Below, in pieces: positions 18,866 to 27,941 of a stretch of 64,000 bases of DNA. The position numbers were made by a program, and so were the translations under genes. The stretch covers positions 93,084 to 157,083 of the forward strand of contig JAAUTZ010000001.1 of the NCBI GenBank assembly GCA_012031225.1. Reading direction: 5' to 3'. Each line of letters starts with the position of its first letter. Within the stretch, counting starts at the first letter, position 1. The DNA is from Chloroflexaceae bacterium (GTDB lineage: Bacteria > Chloroflexota > Chloroflexia > Chloroflexales > Chloroflexaceae). The notes under the pieces were generated by a model. That model saw only the letters and a program-made list of their open reading frames with translations. It searched no databases and had not been told where the DNA came from.

Positions 18866-18932
18866 TTCATGTGATAAGGAAGTTTAGCGGCTGTTATCCT
18901 ATTAACCTGTAGGTTTGTAAAGGAGTGTTTTC

Positions 18933-20282
18933 GTGAATGCACAAAGTTTTACACGGCTGATGCTGGTTATGCTCATCGTTCTGGGCTATAGTGTCGTCCC
19001 ATCTGTCGCAATGGGTAGCCCATCCTCATCAGTAGTACCGATGTCGCTCACCCAAGCAATACAACCCAGCGCACCGTCCACCGTTGATCGTGGTTTGGTA
19101 AACGAGGATACCCCAGCCATTATCTTGCATGATGAACCGCTACAGGATAACGGAAGGATGCAAGTACAGGACTACTCAGTGTCGTTGAACGCTAGCTTTG
19201 AAAGCCAATTCAATGGTACAACTATCTTCCTACAGATTTGCTCCAACACTACTACAATCCAATTCCGTTCTGAGAAACCCGGCGTATGGGTCTCTGAGCT
19301 GTATGTTCGCCCAATCGAGAATGGTTGTTCGCCTCGACCCAACAGCTCGTGGCGAGTCGTGATAGGAGCCGTACCCGGCGAGTCGTTCAAGATTTATACC
19401 AGCGTCAGCAATGGCGCATTGTCAGAGGCTCAGTTCTACCAACAAGCTCGGGTTTACAACTGTACGGTAACAAGTCCCGGTGCAGTTTCATGCAGTCAGC
19501 AGCAGCCACCACCGACCCCCGTGCCACCGACCCCGACCCATACACCCACACCACCACCCACGATCACGCCCTCGCCAACGCTAATTCCAATCGATCAGGG
19601 CTACTGCGGACCTCTTGACATCGTGTTTGTGTTGGATACAACCCGCACTATGCGGGGAACACTGGAAAACGTCGCGAGCAATGCAGCGGCACTGGTTGAT
19701 GAAATCAAGGAAGCATCGGGTGTGGATTATCAGATGGGTATTGTGAACGTAACATCTGGCGTTACGGTTCAGGTGGATCTTGCGCCGAACAACGCCGACA
19801 CCATTCTGCGAGTTCTTCAAAACCCAGATGCCATGTTCGCACAGGGTGCCATCAGACACCCAGAACCCTCCGATGTTGGACTTGCTACGGTCATCAACGG
19901 CTTGCCTGCCACCGCGCATCCGCCACAGGGCAGTGTTTTCACTGGACAAGCAGGCAATTTCAGCGACAACTGGCGACCTGAAGCCAATAAATATATCATC
20001 CTGATAACCGATGCGGCACCATCGGGTGATGACGACCAGTTTACTATAGGTGTGGATGATGTACGTGCTCGTGAGCTAGCTGAGGCGGCGGCAGCGAAGG
20101 GCATCAAGATTGTGTCGATCTATGTCCCCACCGAGTTTGACCCTGCCAATCAAGAAATCCGCAATCCGTTTCTAGAGGAAACCGAGGCGATCATGCAGAT
20201 GTACGCTGAGGTGACCGGTGGGGTGTACCGCAGAGCCGAGCCGACAGGCAGCGATGCGAGTGCTCAATTGAGGATTTCCTGA
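18933..20282 (+). CDS. Secreted von Willebrand A domain protein, N-terminal piece
   Basis: GTG start with AAAGGAG about ten bases upstream. Residues 1-30 are a signal peptide (LMLVMLIVLGYSVV). After a beta-type domain there is a Pro/Thr linker (residues about 190-220, PTPVPPTPTHTPTP). The vWA domain then starts DIVFVLDTTRTMRG near residue 230. The MIDAS residues DxTxT replace the usual DxSxS; IILITDAAPSGDD carries the later Asp. The frame ends at 20282, but the adjacent frame continues the sense from 20270 (EDFLSQCEPPPA). The full gene probably runs to 23248 through three frameshifts. Exported, likely surface-bound through interactions not visible here. Confidence 0.8.
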   Translation: MNAQSFTRLMLVMLIVLGYSVVPSVAMGSPSSSVVPMSLTQAIQPSAPSTVDRGLVNEDTPAIILHDEPLQDNGRMQVQDYSVSLNASFESQFNGTTIFLQICSNTTTIQFRSEKPGVWVSELYVRPIENGCSPRPNSSWRVVIGAVPGESFKIYTSVSNGALSEAQFYQQARVYNCTVTSPGAVSCSQQQPPPTPVPPTPTHTPTPPPTITPSPTLIPIDQGYCGPLDIVFVLDTTRTMRGTLENVASNAAALVDEIKEASGVDYQMGIVNVTSGVTVQVDLAPNNADTILRVLQNPDAMFAQGAIRHPEPSDVGLATVINGLPATAHPPQGSVFTGQAGNFSDNWRPEANKYIILITDAAPSGDDDQFTIGVDDVRARELAEAAAAKGIKIVSIYVPTEFDPANQEIRNPFLEETEAIMQMYAEVTGGVYRRAEPTGSDASAQLRIS

Positions 20283-21304
20283 GCCAGTGTGAACCACCAC
20301 CCGCACGCGGTCGCCCCGACATTTGGATCAAAGATACTCCAGAGGATAACAGCACTGAGCCTTCGCTTGGGAGCGAGATCTTCTGGAATAGCCCTGATAT
20401 CCTTACATGCAACAGTCCCTTCCGCTGCAATGAGCCGCAGCAAATTGTGCGCGGACCGGGCATGATCAACAGCATTTACGTTACGCTCCGCAACTACGGC
20501 TACAAGCAGACGGAAGGACCACAATCAGATCAAGGCAAGCTCGTGCTGTGTTACACCAATCTCGGCGGTGCAGCACGCTGGGATCCCAATGCAGCGGGCA
20601 ACTGTACGGGCGATTGGCGCGAGGCAGGCGTTGTCGAAGATGTGTTCATCTCTGCCGATACCACCAGCCGCGAGGTGCGGGTCGAGTGGCGTGGTGAGGA
20701 TGTGCCGAACGCGGGACATTACTGCTTCATAGCGCGGTGGGTCTCGGATGCTGACCCGATGCACTATGTTGAAATAGAACAATCAGTTACCAATGTGCGC
20801 TACAATAACAACATTGCATGGAAAAACTTCGATGTTGCGAATGCGCCTCCCGGTCGCACCCCAAGTTACGTATTTACTGCACGTCCAGTCGCAGCAGGTG
20901 TGCCGACTAATCTGGTGATCCGCCCCGAACGTCCTTTCAATGGCACAATTGTAATAGATCTGGATGCACTCGGCGTATCTGCGGCGAATGTGCAGGGTGA
21001 AGGTATTCTGAGTCGATCTGGTACACGGATATTCTTGATGGGTAGCGGTGGGCGGCTATTTGATCTGAATGTTCCCATAGGGGGTGCAGGGTTGAAGATC
21101 AGCTTTAATCCTGTATTGGGTGCCTTGCCCGCGAGCTTTCCCGTCAGTGTTTTTCAAGAAGCGGTGCTACCAACCACCATCCTACCGCTTGCCCCAGATA
21201 GTGAGGGGGCTGGTGCTGTTCCCGCTAATGGGGGGGATTGGTCTGGCGCAGGAAGTCAAGCAAGACATTGGTGGGGTGCAGTTTGTGGTAAATCTTCTCC
21301 CTGA
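20270..21304 (+). CDS. vWA/lectin-like secreted protein, second piece
   Basis: Continues the previous piece in another frame: EDFLSQCEPPPA at 20270, then PDIWIKDTPEDN and SEIFWNSPDI, a CARDB-like adhesion segment (INSIYVTLRNYG, HYCFIARWVSD). The first in-frame start inside it is a GTG at 20447, which has no ribosome site and is not a real start. The sense is lost near the run of seven G at 21229-21235: the reading frame goes on to a meaningless tail (DWSGAGSQARHW), while the next frame reads GLAQEVKQDIGGVQF. One G too many would explain it. Confidence 0.6.
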   Translation, partial: EDFLSQCEPPPARGRPDIWIKDTPEDNSTEPSLGSEIFWNSPDILTCNSPFRCNEPQQIVRGPGMINSIYVTLRNYGYKQTEGPQSDQGKLVLCYTNLGGAARWDPNAAGNCTGDWREAGVVEDVFISADTTSREVRVEWRGEDVPNAGHYCFIARWVSDADPMHYVEIEQSVTNVRYNNNIAWKNFDVANAPPGRTPSYVFTARPVAAGVPTNLVIRPERPFNGTIVIDLDALGVSAANVQGEGILSRSGTRIFLMGSGGRLFDLNVPIGGAGLKISFNPVLGALPASFPVSVFQEAVLPTTILPLAPDSEGAGAVPANGGDWSGAGSQARHWWGAVCGKSSP

Positions 21305-22139
21305 GGGTGCGCCACCTGTGCGTCCACGACCAATCCTGCGCCCTGTCGCTGAGGGTGCTCGCCTGTCGTGGGAACACGAATTCCAGAATGTGAGCTATGA
21401 GGTATGGCGGGGAAACAGCCGTGATTTCGTACCCGATACGATGGATAGCACGTTGCTGACAACCATTACCCCACCTAGCACGGATGATGGTACCGAAGCT
21501 CTCACCTATACTGATACGTTGACCCCACAGGGTGAGCTTGCACCCTTCTACATCGTGCGGGGTGTTAACCCTCAAGGCACGAGCGATAGCCCCGTACTAA
21601 GCCTACGGTCCGGCAATGAAGGCGATGCCTTCACAACCCCCCCCCCGCCGATGGACGTATGGGGTAGTATTACCATCAATGATGCGGCGGCGGCCGATGG
21701 CGTTCAAGTGCAGGCTTTCCTTGGTACAGACCTGCTTGCTACAACGACGGTCGCAACGGTTGGGGCAAATGGAGCCGGACGCTATGCCCTGAGCATTCCG
21801 GGCGATATTCTCACTACCGAACCCCGTGAAGGAGCGCGATCTGGTGAACCCATCAGTTTCCGCATCGGTACTGAGCAAATTGTAGTCACCCAAACGACTG
21901 TGTGGCAGGCGGGTACGACCAAGTATTTGAACCTAGGCATTAGCTGTGCTAGCCCCTCCGTACCGGGTGCGTGGGAGACCTTCGACATTGGCACGGGTAC
22001 CACCGGCACCACGATTGATAGCGGTAACAGCCTGCTCGTGTGTGGCTCTGGAGCGCAACATTGGGGCACCAGCGATGGCTTACGGCTCGCCGTCCAACCC
22101 CAAACCCAAGCAGCGACCTCGAACTGGTGGCGCGGGTGA
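21120..22139 (+). CDS. vWA/lectin-like secreted protein, third piece
   Basis: The meaningful part begins near 21232 with QEVKQDIGGVQFVVNLLPEG. It includes a fibronectin-like segment (LSWEHEFQNVSYEVWRG), a carboxypeptidase-regulatory-like segment, and the first half of a lectin-like module from CASPSVPGAWETFDIG. The module breaks near 22105: compared with the second copy of the same repeat, two extra bases are present, producing the false end ATSNWWRG. The start at 21120 is internal and not a gene start. Confidence 0.6.
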   Translation: MPCPRAFPSVFFKKRCYQPPSYRLPQIVRGLVLFPLMGGIGLAQEVKQDIGGVQFVVNLLPEGAPPVRPRPILRPVAEGARLSWEHEFQNVSYEVWRGNSRDFVPDTMDSTLLTTITPPSTDDGTEALTYTDTLTPQGELAPFYIVRGVNPQGTSDSPVLSLRSGNEGDAFTTPPPPMDVWGSITINDAAAADGVQVQAFLGTDLLATTTVATVGANGAGRYALSIPGDILTTEPREGARSGEPISFRIGTEQIVVTQTTVWQAGTTKYLNLGISCASPSVPGAWETFDIGTGTTGTTIDSGNSLLVCGSGAQHWGTSDGLRLAVQPQTQAATSNWWRG

Positions 22140-23160
22140 CTGACTGGGACCCACGCCACCCCTACAGCAAGGCAGGACTGACGATCCGCAGCAGCACCGC
22201 GCCGGATGCCGCTCATCTGAGCGTCTTCGTGACGGGCGCGGATGGCGTGCGCGTGCAACGTCGCAGCCTCAATGGCATTGGCTCGGCGGATGCAGGGCAG
22301 GGCGGACCGGACACAGTTGTGCTGTCAACGTGGCTGCGGATTGTCAAGCAGGGCAACACGCTACAGGGCTTCTTCAGCACCGCCGCTAACCCACAGACGG
22401 GCGACTGGCAGCCCATCGGCAATCCCGTATTCATCGGTCTGGATAGCACCTACCTCGCCGGCTTTGCGGTCTCGGCGCGTGATGAAGGCAACCTTGCCAG
22501 TGCCACCTTTGATAACATCCGGCTCGGTGCACCTATTGCGGGGAACGTAGACTGTGACAGCCCCTCCGTACCGGGTGCGTGGGAGACCTTCGACATTGGC
22601 ACGGGTACCACCGGCACCACGATTGACAGCGGTAACAGCCTGCTCGTGTGTGGTTCCGGGGCACGGCACTGGAGCACCAGCGATGGCTTACGGCTTGCCG
22701 TCCAGCCCCAAACCAGCAACGACCTCGAACTGGTGGCGCGGGTGACCGACTGGGACCCACGCCACCCCTACAGCAAGGCAGGACTGACGATCCGCAGCAG
22801 CACCGCACCGAATGCCGCGCATCTGAGCGTCTTCGTGACGGGCGCGGATGGCGTGCGCGTGCAGCGCCGCAGCCTCAATGGCATTGGCTCGGCGGATGCA
22901 GGGCAGGGTGGACCGGACGCAGTTGTGCTGCCAACGTGGCTGCGGATTGTCAAGCAGCGCAACACGCTACAGGGCTTCTTCAGCACCGCTGCAACCCCGC
23001 AAGCGAGCGACTGGCAGCCCATCGGCAATCCCGTATTCATCGGTCTGGATAGCACCTACCTCACCGGCTTTGCGGTCTCGGCGCGTGATGAGGGTGAGCT
23101 TGCAAGTGCGACCTTTGACAACATCGCACTTGATACGATGCTCCTCGCCGCAGACTTCGT
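21943..23160. repeat. Tandem duplication of a lectin-like module, period about 606 bp
   Basis: The run CCCCTCCGTACCGGG occurs at 21953 and 22561, 608 bases apart. As 606 is the in-frame period (202 residues), copy 1 carries two extra bases near 22100, exactly where its frame breaks. The two copies are otherwise nearly identical. Confidence 0.85.
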
Positions 23161-23248
23161 CGAGGTTGCGGAACAGGGCGAAAGCACCTACCGCGAGCCA
23201 GCGGCGGTCTTCCCGCTGCACCTGCCGCTGATCATGCGCGGGCGGTAG
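22040..23248 (+). CDS. vWA/lectin-like secreted protein, C-terminal piece
   Basis: From about 22108 this frame carries DLELVARVTDWDP and the rest of lectin-like module 1, then a complete second module (about 200 residues, CDSPSVPGAWETF to SATFDNIAL). The fold is probably concanavalin A/LamG-like (pattern DGLRLAV ... DLELVARVT ... KAGLTIRSS ... ATFDNI). The protein ends HLPLIMRGR, a version of the terminal motif shared by several exported proteins here. Two hairpins follow the stop. The start at 22040 is internal. Confidence 0.65.
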   Translation: MWLWSATLGHQRWLTARRPTPNPSSDLELVARVTDWDPRHPYSKAGLTIRSSTAPDAAHLSVFVTGADGVRVQRRSLNGIGSADAGQGGPDTVVLSTWLRIVKQGNTLQGFFSTAANPQTGDWQPIGNPVFIGLDSTYLAGFAVSARDEGNLASATFDNIRLGAPIAGNVDCDSPSVPGAWETFDIGTGTTGTTIDSGNSLLVCGSGARHWSTSDGLRLAVQPQTSNDLELVARVTDWDPRHPYSKAGLTIRSSTAPNAAHLSVFVTGADGVRVQRRSLNGIGSADAGQGGPDAVVLPTWLRIVKQRNTLQGFFSTAATPQASDWQPIGNPVFIGLDSTYLTGFAVSARDEGELASATFDNIALDTMLLAADFVEVAEQGESTYREPAAVFPLHLPLIMRGR

Positions 23249-23275
23249 TCACGCATAGATAACGTATCGGAACAG

Positions 23276-23301
23276 GGGGCGCGGCAGTGGTGCCGCGCCC
23301 C
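23276..23301. terminator. Hairpin between convergent genes
   Basis: GGGGCGCGGCA (23276-23286), loop GTGG, TGCCGCGCCCC (23291-23301): an 11-bp perfect stem 28 bases after the vWA/lectin stop. It is followed by TATGTTT rather than a long T run. Confidence 0.6.
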
Positions 23302-23309
23302 TATGTTTG

Positions 23310-23334
23310 GGGACGTGCCCCCCTAGCACGTCCC
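23310..23334. terminator. Second hairpin between convergent genes
   Basis: GGGACGTGC (23310-23318) and GCACGTCCC (23326-23334) with a 7-base loop, in front of the stop of the minus-strand helicase gene at 23382. It may serve either direction. Confidence 0.5.
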
Positions 23335-23381
23335 TCCGCCGGTGAGGCGTGGGGGGGGCAGTAGCGCAAATTGGGGCAGGG

Positions 23382-25949
23382 CTACTGCACACGAATGGTG
23401 TTGGGCCCTTGTAAGTTCCACTCACTCCGTTTTTGGTAAATTTGCTTGGCCAGATCACCAAGAAATGGTTGCAACCACGCTGGGTTGTTGCCATGCCGCA
23501 AGGTCACTGTCCAATTCCAGAAATAGTCGCCGCGGGTTTTGATCGTAATCTCATCTACAGCGGCACATTGATAGAACGCATTGATCAACCGCCGTAGGTA
23601 GATCTTCCACTCATCAACGTTCCCCGGATCGGACGGCATTTTCAATGCTGGAAACGCGGTTGGCGGAGTTATAAGGCTAGTACGCTGATGGCGGAAACGC
23701 ATCTCGCTAATCCCTTTGTGCGTGTTGCAAGTTTTGCACAGTGTCTGAAGATTGTCTAGATCATTCGTCCCGCCTTTGTAAACGGGAATAATGTGGTCAA
23801 TCTGGAGGTTCCGCTCCGAGCCACAGCACAGGCACATATTGCCATCACGCCGCTTCACTTGGGCCTTCGTCTGTGCATCCAGCTCAGTTGGATAATAGGT
23901 CTCGCCTGCACCTGCCGCCTGTGGAGTAATGATGCTCGCAGATTGTGCGCCACGCAACAACCTATTCTTACAAGCATCGGAGTGCGCTTTGAAACTCCAG
24001 AACCCCTCATCCCCTGGACCCGGATAGAAGACCTTCCAGTAGCAGTCAGTCCGGTCATATTCACGCTTCAGTAATTGCACCTCTCTATTACTGTCAAGAC
24101 CATCATTCACAATCTGTTCAGCAAGATTATCAAGATTGTGGCGGTCTCGCGCTTCAAATGGATGGAACGTTGGCAGGTTGCCTTCATGGTGGCGGATGTG
24201 CCGGGCAAGGTGAAACAGGTTCTTCAGGCGTTGGGTGCCAATGCTCTGGATTTCTTCACCGAAGAATTGTGCTTCCATCGCTGCCAGCCAGTCGGCTTTC
24301 TCTTCCTGTGTGGTATGCTCATTCCAGTCATCCAAGTCCACACTAGCAAGATAGTTTAGGTACTCTGTGTAGCCATCCTGCTCGGTATCGTAGACCATAA
24401 TCAACTCGTGAATCGGCTCCGTATTGTCAGTCCCTGCAACATTGGCTGTAAACAGAATTTTATACCAGCCAACGGGTAATAGGCTGCGATAGGGGAGCAG
24501 TTCCACATTGACACTCCCCATCATCTGTATCAACCTTTGCAAGAGTTGGATCGAGATCAGTTGCAGCGGACGCGGAACATACGCTGCGGTTGTGCTTTCA
24601 AGGGCTTGCCCATCACGCAGTTCGTAATCGGCCCAGTTAATCAGGTGTTGCCAGTTATCAATGAATGCGACAATATACGCCTCAGCCGTCCCGCCGAATT
24701 TCGGCCCCCGCAATGCCCGCCCGATCATCTGCGTCATCAGAATGGGACTGGTCGTCTGGCGTGTGAGAAAGACGCTCTGCACTTTGGGAACATCAGTTCC
24801 TTCAGTCAGCATGCGTACATTCAGGAGCACCTCAAGATCGCCGTTGCGGAATGCTTCGAGCGTAGTGGCATTGTCGTCGCGGGTCACAGTGTTACGGATG
24901 GCTGGACCACGCTGATCGAGGTTCACACGCGAATAGATGGACCCCGCTTTGACTCCGCGCGCACGCAGAAACTCGGCAATCTGTTCACACTGATACCAGC
25001 GGTCAGCAAAGATAATCGTCTTGCCATACGTAGCACGGTTGTCTGCATACATCTGTGCAATGTAGCTATTGCGCTCACGGCTCTCGGCGAGTTGGCTGAT
25101 AATTGTTTCAGGAATATCACTGTAGCTGTGCCGCCATTTGGCGTAGTCCGTTTCACTCACAGTGGGGGTGAAGTCAGTGTGATGCGTCTCAACGATAGGC
25201 TTAGCCAGAATATTCAAGCTCATCAGCTCGCTAGCGGTCACCTGAGAGATGATGCCCTGCGGGAACAGTTTTGTTAGCCAGCCCTGCTTGGTCTGATCGG
25301 TATAGGTGGGAGTCGCTGTTAGTCCGAGGAGCAAGGTCTGCGGGTATTTGTCTTGGATCGCGTTGAGCAGCTTGCGGTAGCTCGGGGCGGGGGCGTGGTG
25401 GGCTTCATCAAAGACAATCACTAGCTTGTGTCCTGACTCGGCGAGCCACGCGGTAAACTGAGGTTGCTCATTCCAGTAGGCGCGGGTGATGGTTTGGATG
25501 GTGCCAATGATAATATCGTCGTTGGTGCTGATGTGGGTGACGGGGAAGTGTCCCTCTGTCCCAGAAACTACCCGCACCTGTAGCTCGCTGCGAGAAGCGC
25601 GGATATGTCCGGTTTCGTGCCCATGCTTCGCTGCGGCATCGCGTTCGGGGTCGCCGAAGCTGTCAAGGGCCTGTTCGAGCAGGTGGTGGGTATGGGCTAG
25701 CCAGAGCACGCGATAGCCCTCGCTGAGCGGCCCTTCGCACAGGAAGCGCACGGCGGTGAATGTTTTCCCGCCGCCCGTCGGCAACACAAGGATGCCACCT
25801 GCCCGCGGCGTAGGACGTGGGGTATACCACTGCTTGAGTTTATTTAAGGCATTGCGCTGATGAACTTCAGGGACGCGCTGCGATGGACGCTTGCGGGTTT
25901 GCTCGAGAATATAGCGGCGAAACATCTGGGGTTGTGGTTGTTCAGACAT
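23382..25949 (-). CDS. DEAH-box SF2 helicase fused to an HNH endonuclease domain (855 aa)
   Basis: Two RecA-like domains: Walker A LPTGGGKT at 56-63, Walker B DEAH at 181-184, motif III TATPT at 211-215, motif V LTEGTDVP at 381-388, motif VI QMIGRALRG at 407-415. After about 280 residues of unassigned sequence comes an HNH domain at about 699-746 with C706/C708/C709, the catalytic-type IDHIIP (H719), NLQTLC and a CxxC zinc pair (C738, C741). A final 105 residues follow without recognised motifs. The helicase half resembles the restriction-enzyme/UvrB-type SF2 group. It stands alone, with its own promoter, between unrelated genes. Fusion of a translocase to a nuclease suggests action on foreign DNA, but no partner gene is present; the defence role is inference. 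Confidence 0.88.
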   Translation of the reverse strand: MSEQPQPQMFRRYILEQTRKRPSQRVPEVHQRNALNKLKQWYTPRPTPRAGGILVLPTGGGKTFTAVRFLCEGPLSEGYRVLWLAHTHHLLEQALDSFGDPERDAAAKHGHETGHIRASRSELQVRVVSGTEGHFPVTHISTNDDIIIGTIQTITRAYWNEQPQFTAWLAESGHKLVIVFDEAHHAPAPSYRKLLNAIQDKYPQTLLLGLTATPTYTDQTKQGWLTKLFPQGIISQVTASELMSLNILAKPIVETHHTDFTPTVSETDYAKWRHSYSDIPETIISQLAESRERNSYIAQMYADNRATYGKTIIFADRWYQCEQIAEFLRARGVKAGSIYSRVNLDQRGPAIRNTVTRDDNATTLEAFRNGDLEVLLNVRMLTEGTDVPKVQSVFLTRQTTSPILMTQMIGRALRGPKFGGTAEAYIVAFIDNWQHLINWADYELRDGQALESTTAAYVPRPLQLISIQLLQRLIQMMGSVNVELLPYRSLLPVGWYKILFTANVAGTDNTEPIHELIMVYDTEQDGYTEYLNYLASVDLDDWNEHTTQEEKADWLAAMEAQFFGEEIQSIGTQRLKNLFHLARHIRHHEGNLPTFHPFEARDRHNLDNLAEQIVNDGLDSNREVQLLKREYDRTDCYWKVFYPGPGDEGFWSFKAHSDACKNRLLRGAQSASIITPQAAGAGETYYPTELDAQTKAQVKRRDGNMCLCCGSERNLQIDHIIPVYKGGTNDLDNLQTLCKTCNTHKGISEMRFRHQRTSLITPPTAFPALKMPSDPGNVDEWKIYLRRLINAFYQCAAVDEITIKTRGDYFWNWTVTLRHGNNPAWLQPFLGDLAKQIYQKRSEWNLQGPNTIRVQ

Positions 25950-25986
25950 ATACCTTACCTTCCTAAATGAACGAGAACGCGCCTAT

Positions 25987-26013
25987 ATTATACAGACAAT
26001 CAAGTGATGTCAA
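25987..26013 (-). promoter_or_regulatory. Sigma70-type promoter of the helicase-HNH gene
   Basis: On the minus strand TTGACA (26008-26013) and TATAAT (25987-25992) both match consensus exactly, with 15 bases between. The overlapping TAATAT (25985-25990) would give 17. The predicted transcript starts about 30 bases before the ATG at 25949, which has a GGAAGG ribosome site. A 7-bp inverted repeat (ACACTGC 26024-26030, GCAGTGT 26046-26052) lies just upstream. Confidence 0.65.
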
Positions 26014-26289
26014 GTTAGCCGATACACTGCGGCAAACCCACAGATGCAGTGTACTTATTTGCGGTTTTCAAATAACATCTTTGGGGCGCGCCTGCCCCGC
26101 TCGCTCCATGGAGGGTTGCACACACCGCTCGCTAGGACAAAAGGCGGGTGCAAATTGTCACAAACTATGCTACTATGAAAGTAAATTGAATGCTGTGTTA
26201 CTCAGATGTAACTCAACTCGGCTGTGACGAGGCAGAAATAGGACAGTAGTGCGAAATCTAATGTTTAGAATAAGAACTATAGGAACCAT

Positions 26290-27285
26290 ATGCAAAAACA
26301 TACCTTCTGTCCACGCTGTGGCACACAAATGCAGACACGTCTCCTTGAAGGCCGTGCCCGCGATGTTTGTACCGCCTGTGACTATATCTTCTACCGCAAC
26401 CCCGTGCCCGCTGTCGGGGTCGTCGTAGAACACCAGAACGGCATTGTCCTCGTCAAGCGCAAGTATGAGCCGCGTGCCAACTTCTGGAGCCTGCCCGCCG
26501 GCTATCTGGAATTAGACGAATCAACCGAGGCCGCTGCCGTGCGCGAGTGCCGCGAGGAGACCTCGCTGGATGTACGCATCAATGCCCTGCTAGGGGTCTA
26601 CTCCTTCGGCGCAGGAGCCTACAGTGGTTTGGTCATCATCTACGCCGCCAGTGTTGTCGGTGGAGGGTTGCAGGCGGCCGATGATGCCGCCGATGCGCAG
26701 GTCTTTGACCCCGATCAGTTGCCTAGCCCGCTCGCCTTCTCCACCCACGTCCAAGCCATTGAAGATTGGCGGCAGTATCGGCGGCGGCAGCTTCGGCCCA
26801 TCTTGCCGCCCACCCTGCCGCGCTCATCTGAATTGCACGTCCGTCCGGCACGAGTCGAAGATGCACCGCAAATCTTCGCATTGTTACGGCTCGTGTTGCA
26901 GCACCAACTGCACGAAAACGATCAAGCGGTGATGACAGTTGCGCTCTTACGCCGGCGCGTGAATGATCCCGACCACCCCATTCTCGTCGCCGAGCGCGAT
27001 GGGCGCGTGGTCGGCTTTGTTGCCCTCACCTTCCGGCGCACCCTGACGGGCTGGCGGGCCGCAATTGAAGACCTCGTAGTCGCGCCCGATTATCGGCGGC
27101 GCAGGGTGGGGCAGACCCTCGTGCGGGCGGCGGTGTCGCTCGCCCGCTCACGCAACTGCATGGTCATGCATCTTGATGCGCCCTACGCCAGCCCCGATGT
27201 GCTGCAAGCGTTTGCACGGGCCTGTGGCTTTGCGGGCGGCACGGTTGGCTCATTGCTGATTGGCAGCTACCAAGGCAGTGTCTAG
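26290..27285 (+). CDS. Nudix hydrolase fused to a GNAT acetyltransferase (331 aa)
   Basis: Residues 7-33 are a zinc ribbon (CPRCG ... CTACD), as in NudC-type or ADP-ribose-type Nudix proteins. The Nudix box lies at about 76-98: GYLELDESTEAAAV followed by RECREETSL, with the last Gly of the consensus replaced by Ser. Residues about 185-331 form a GNAT domain, starting LHVRPARVEDA, with the acetyl-CoA loop RRRRVGQTL. The first part should hydrolyse a nucleoside diphosphate derivative; the second would acetylate an amine. Substrates are unknown. The gene overlaps the next one by a few bases. Confidence 0.85.
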   Translation: MQKHTFCPRCGTQMQTRLLEGRARDVCTACDYIFYRNPVPAVGVVVEHQNGIVLVKRKYEPRANFWSLPAGYLELDESTEAAAVRECREETSLDVRINALLGVYSFGAGAYSGLVIIYAASVVGGGLQAADDAADAQVFDPDQLPSPLAFSTHVQAIEDWRQYRRRQLRPILPPTLPRSSELHVRPARVEDAPQIFALLRLVLQHQLHENDQAVMTVALLRRRVNDPDHPILVAERDGRVVGFVALTFRRTLTGWRAAIEDLVVAPDYRRRRVGQTLVRAAVSLARSRNCMVMHLDAPYASPDVLQAFARACGFAGGTVGSLLIGSYQGSV

Positions 27286-27901
27286 CCCACCCTCACTGCC
27301 TACGCCGATAGTCCTGCTGACCGGCTTTGAGCCGTTTGGCAGGCTATCGGCAAACCCAACCCAGACGTTGATGCAAGCCATCGCGGACGCTGCACCGTCC
27401 GGCGTGCGCCTGCATACTGCCGTTTTACCTGTCACCTATGCAGAGGCGTGGACGCACCTGCACCATCTCCTTAGGCAACACCAGCCGCAGATCGTGGTGT
27501 GTACCGGCTTGGCAGTGCAGGCGGAAACATTGCGCCTTGAACGGTATGCCCACAATCGGGTGAGCACCAGTGTTGCCGATAATGTCGGCAACGTTCCCTC
27601 TAGCGCAGTGATTGTTCCTAATGCACCGGACACCTACCCAACCACGCTGCCCGTCGCGCAGATCCTAGTGACGTTGCCCGCCGCAGGCATCGCCATCGCG
27701 CCCTCCGATGATGCGGGCGATTATGTGTGCAACTATGTATACTTCCACGCGCTGCACCACCTTGCCCACCACGCCCCCCACGTAGCGTGTGGATTTGTGC
27801 ATGTGCCACCCCATGCCACCCTACCTGCACCGTTGCTGCTCGAAGCCATGCGCCTGTTGGTGCAGGTGCTAGGGCAGGCGGGGTGCGGGGCGTTGCCCTA
27901 G
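27278..27901 (+). CDS. pcp: Pyroglutamyl-peptidase I (cysteine peptidase C15)
   Basis: Cleaves N-terminal pyroglutamate from peptides in the cytoplasm. All catalytic residues are visible: Glu in LRLERYAHN, Cys in SDDAGDYVCNYVYF, His in GFVHVPP. The N-terminus VLLTGFEPFG is the family signature. The start is uncertain: GTG at 27278 overlaps the stop of the preceding gene (GTGTCTAG) and gives about 207 residues, close to the family size; TTG at 27260 would add six residues but has no ribosome site. Translational coupling to the Nudix-GNAT gene is likely. Confidence 0.88.
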   Translation: MSSPPSLPTPIVLLTGFEPFGRLSANPTQTLMQAIADAAPSGVRLHTAVLPVTYAEAWTHLHHLLRQHQPQIVVCTGLAVQAETLRLERYAHNRVSTSVADNVGNVPSSAVIVPNAPDTYPTTLPVAQILVTLPAAGIAIAPSDDAGDYVCNYVYFHALHHLAHHAPHVACGFVHVPPHATLPAPLLLEAMRLLVQVLGQAGCGALP

Positions 27902-27941
27902 CCGAACGGAGCGCGTGCCCCAATAACTATAGGGCCCGCCA

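Noticed and set aside
17272..18932. Insertion sequence or transposon
   Set aside because: The long inverted arms suggest one, but there is no transposase frame, and the arms contain a signal-peptide start rather than IS ends.
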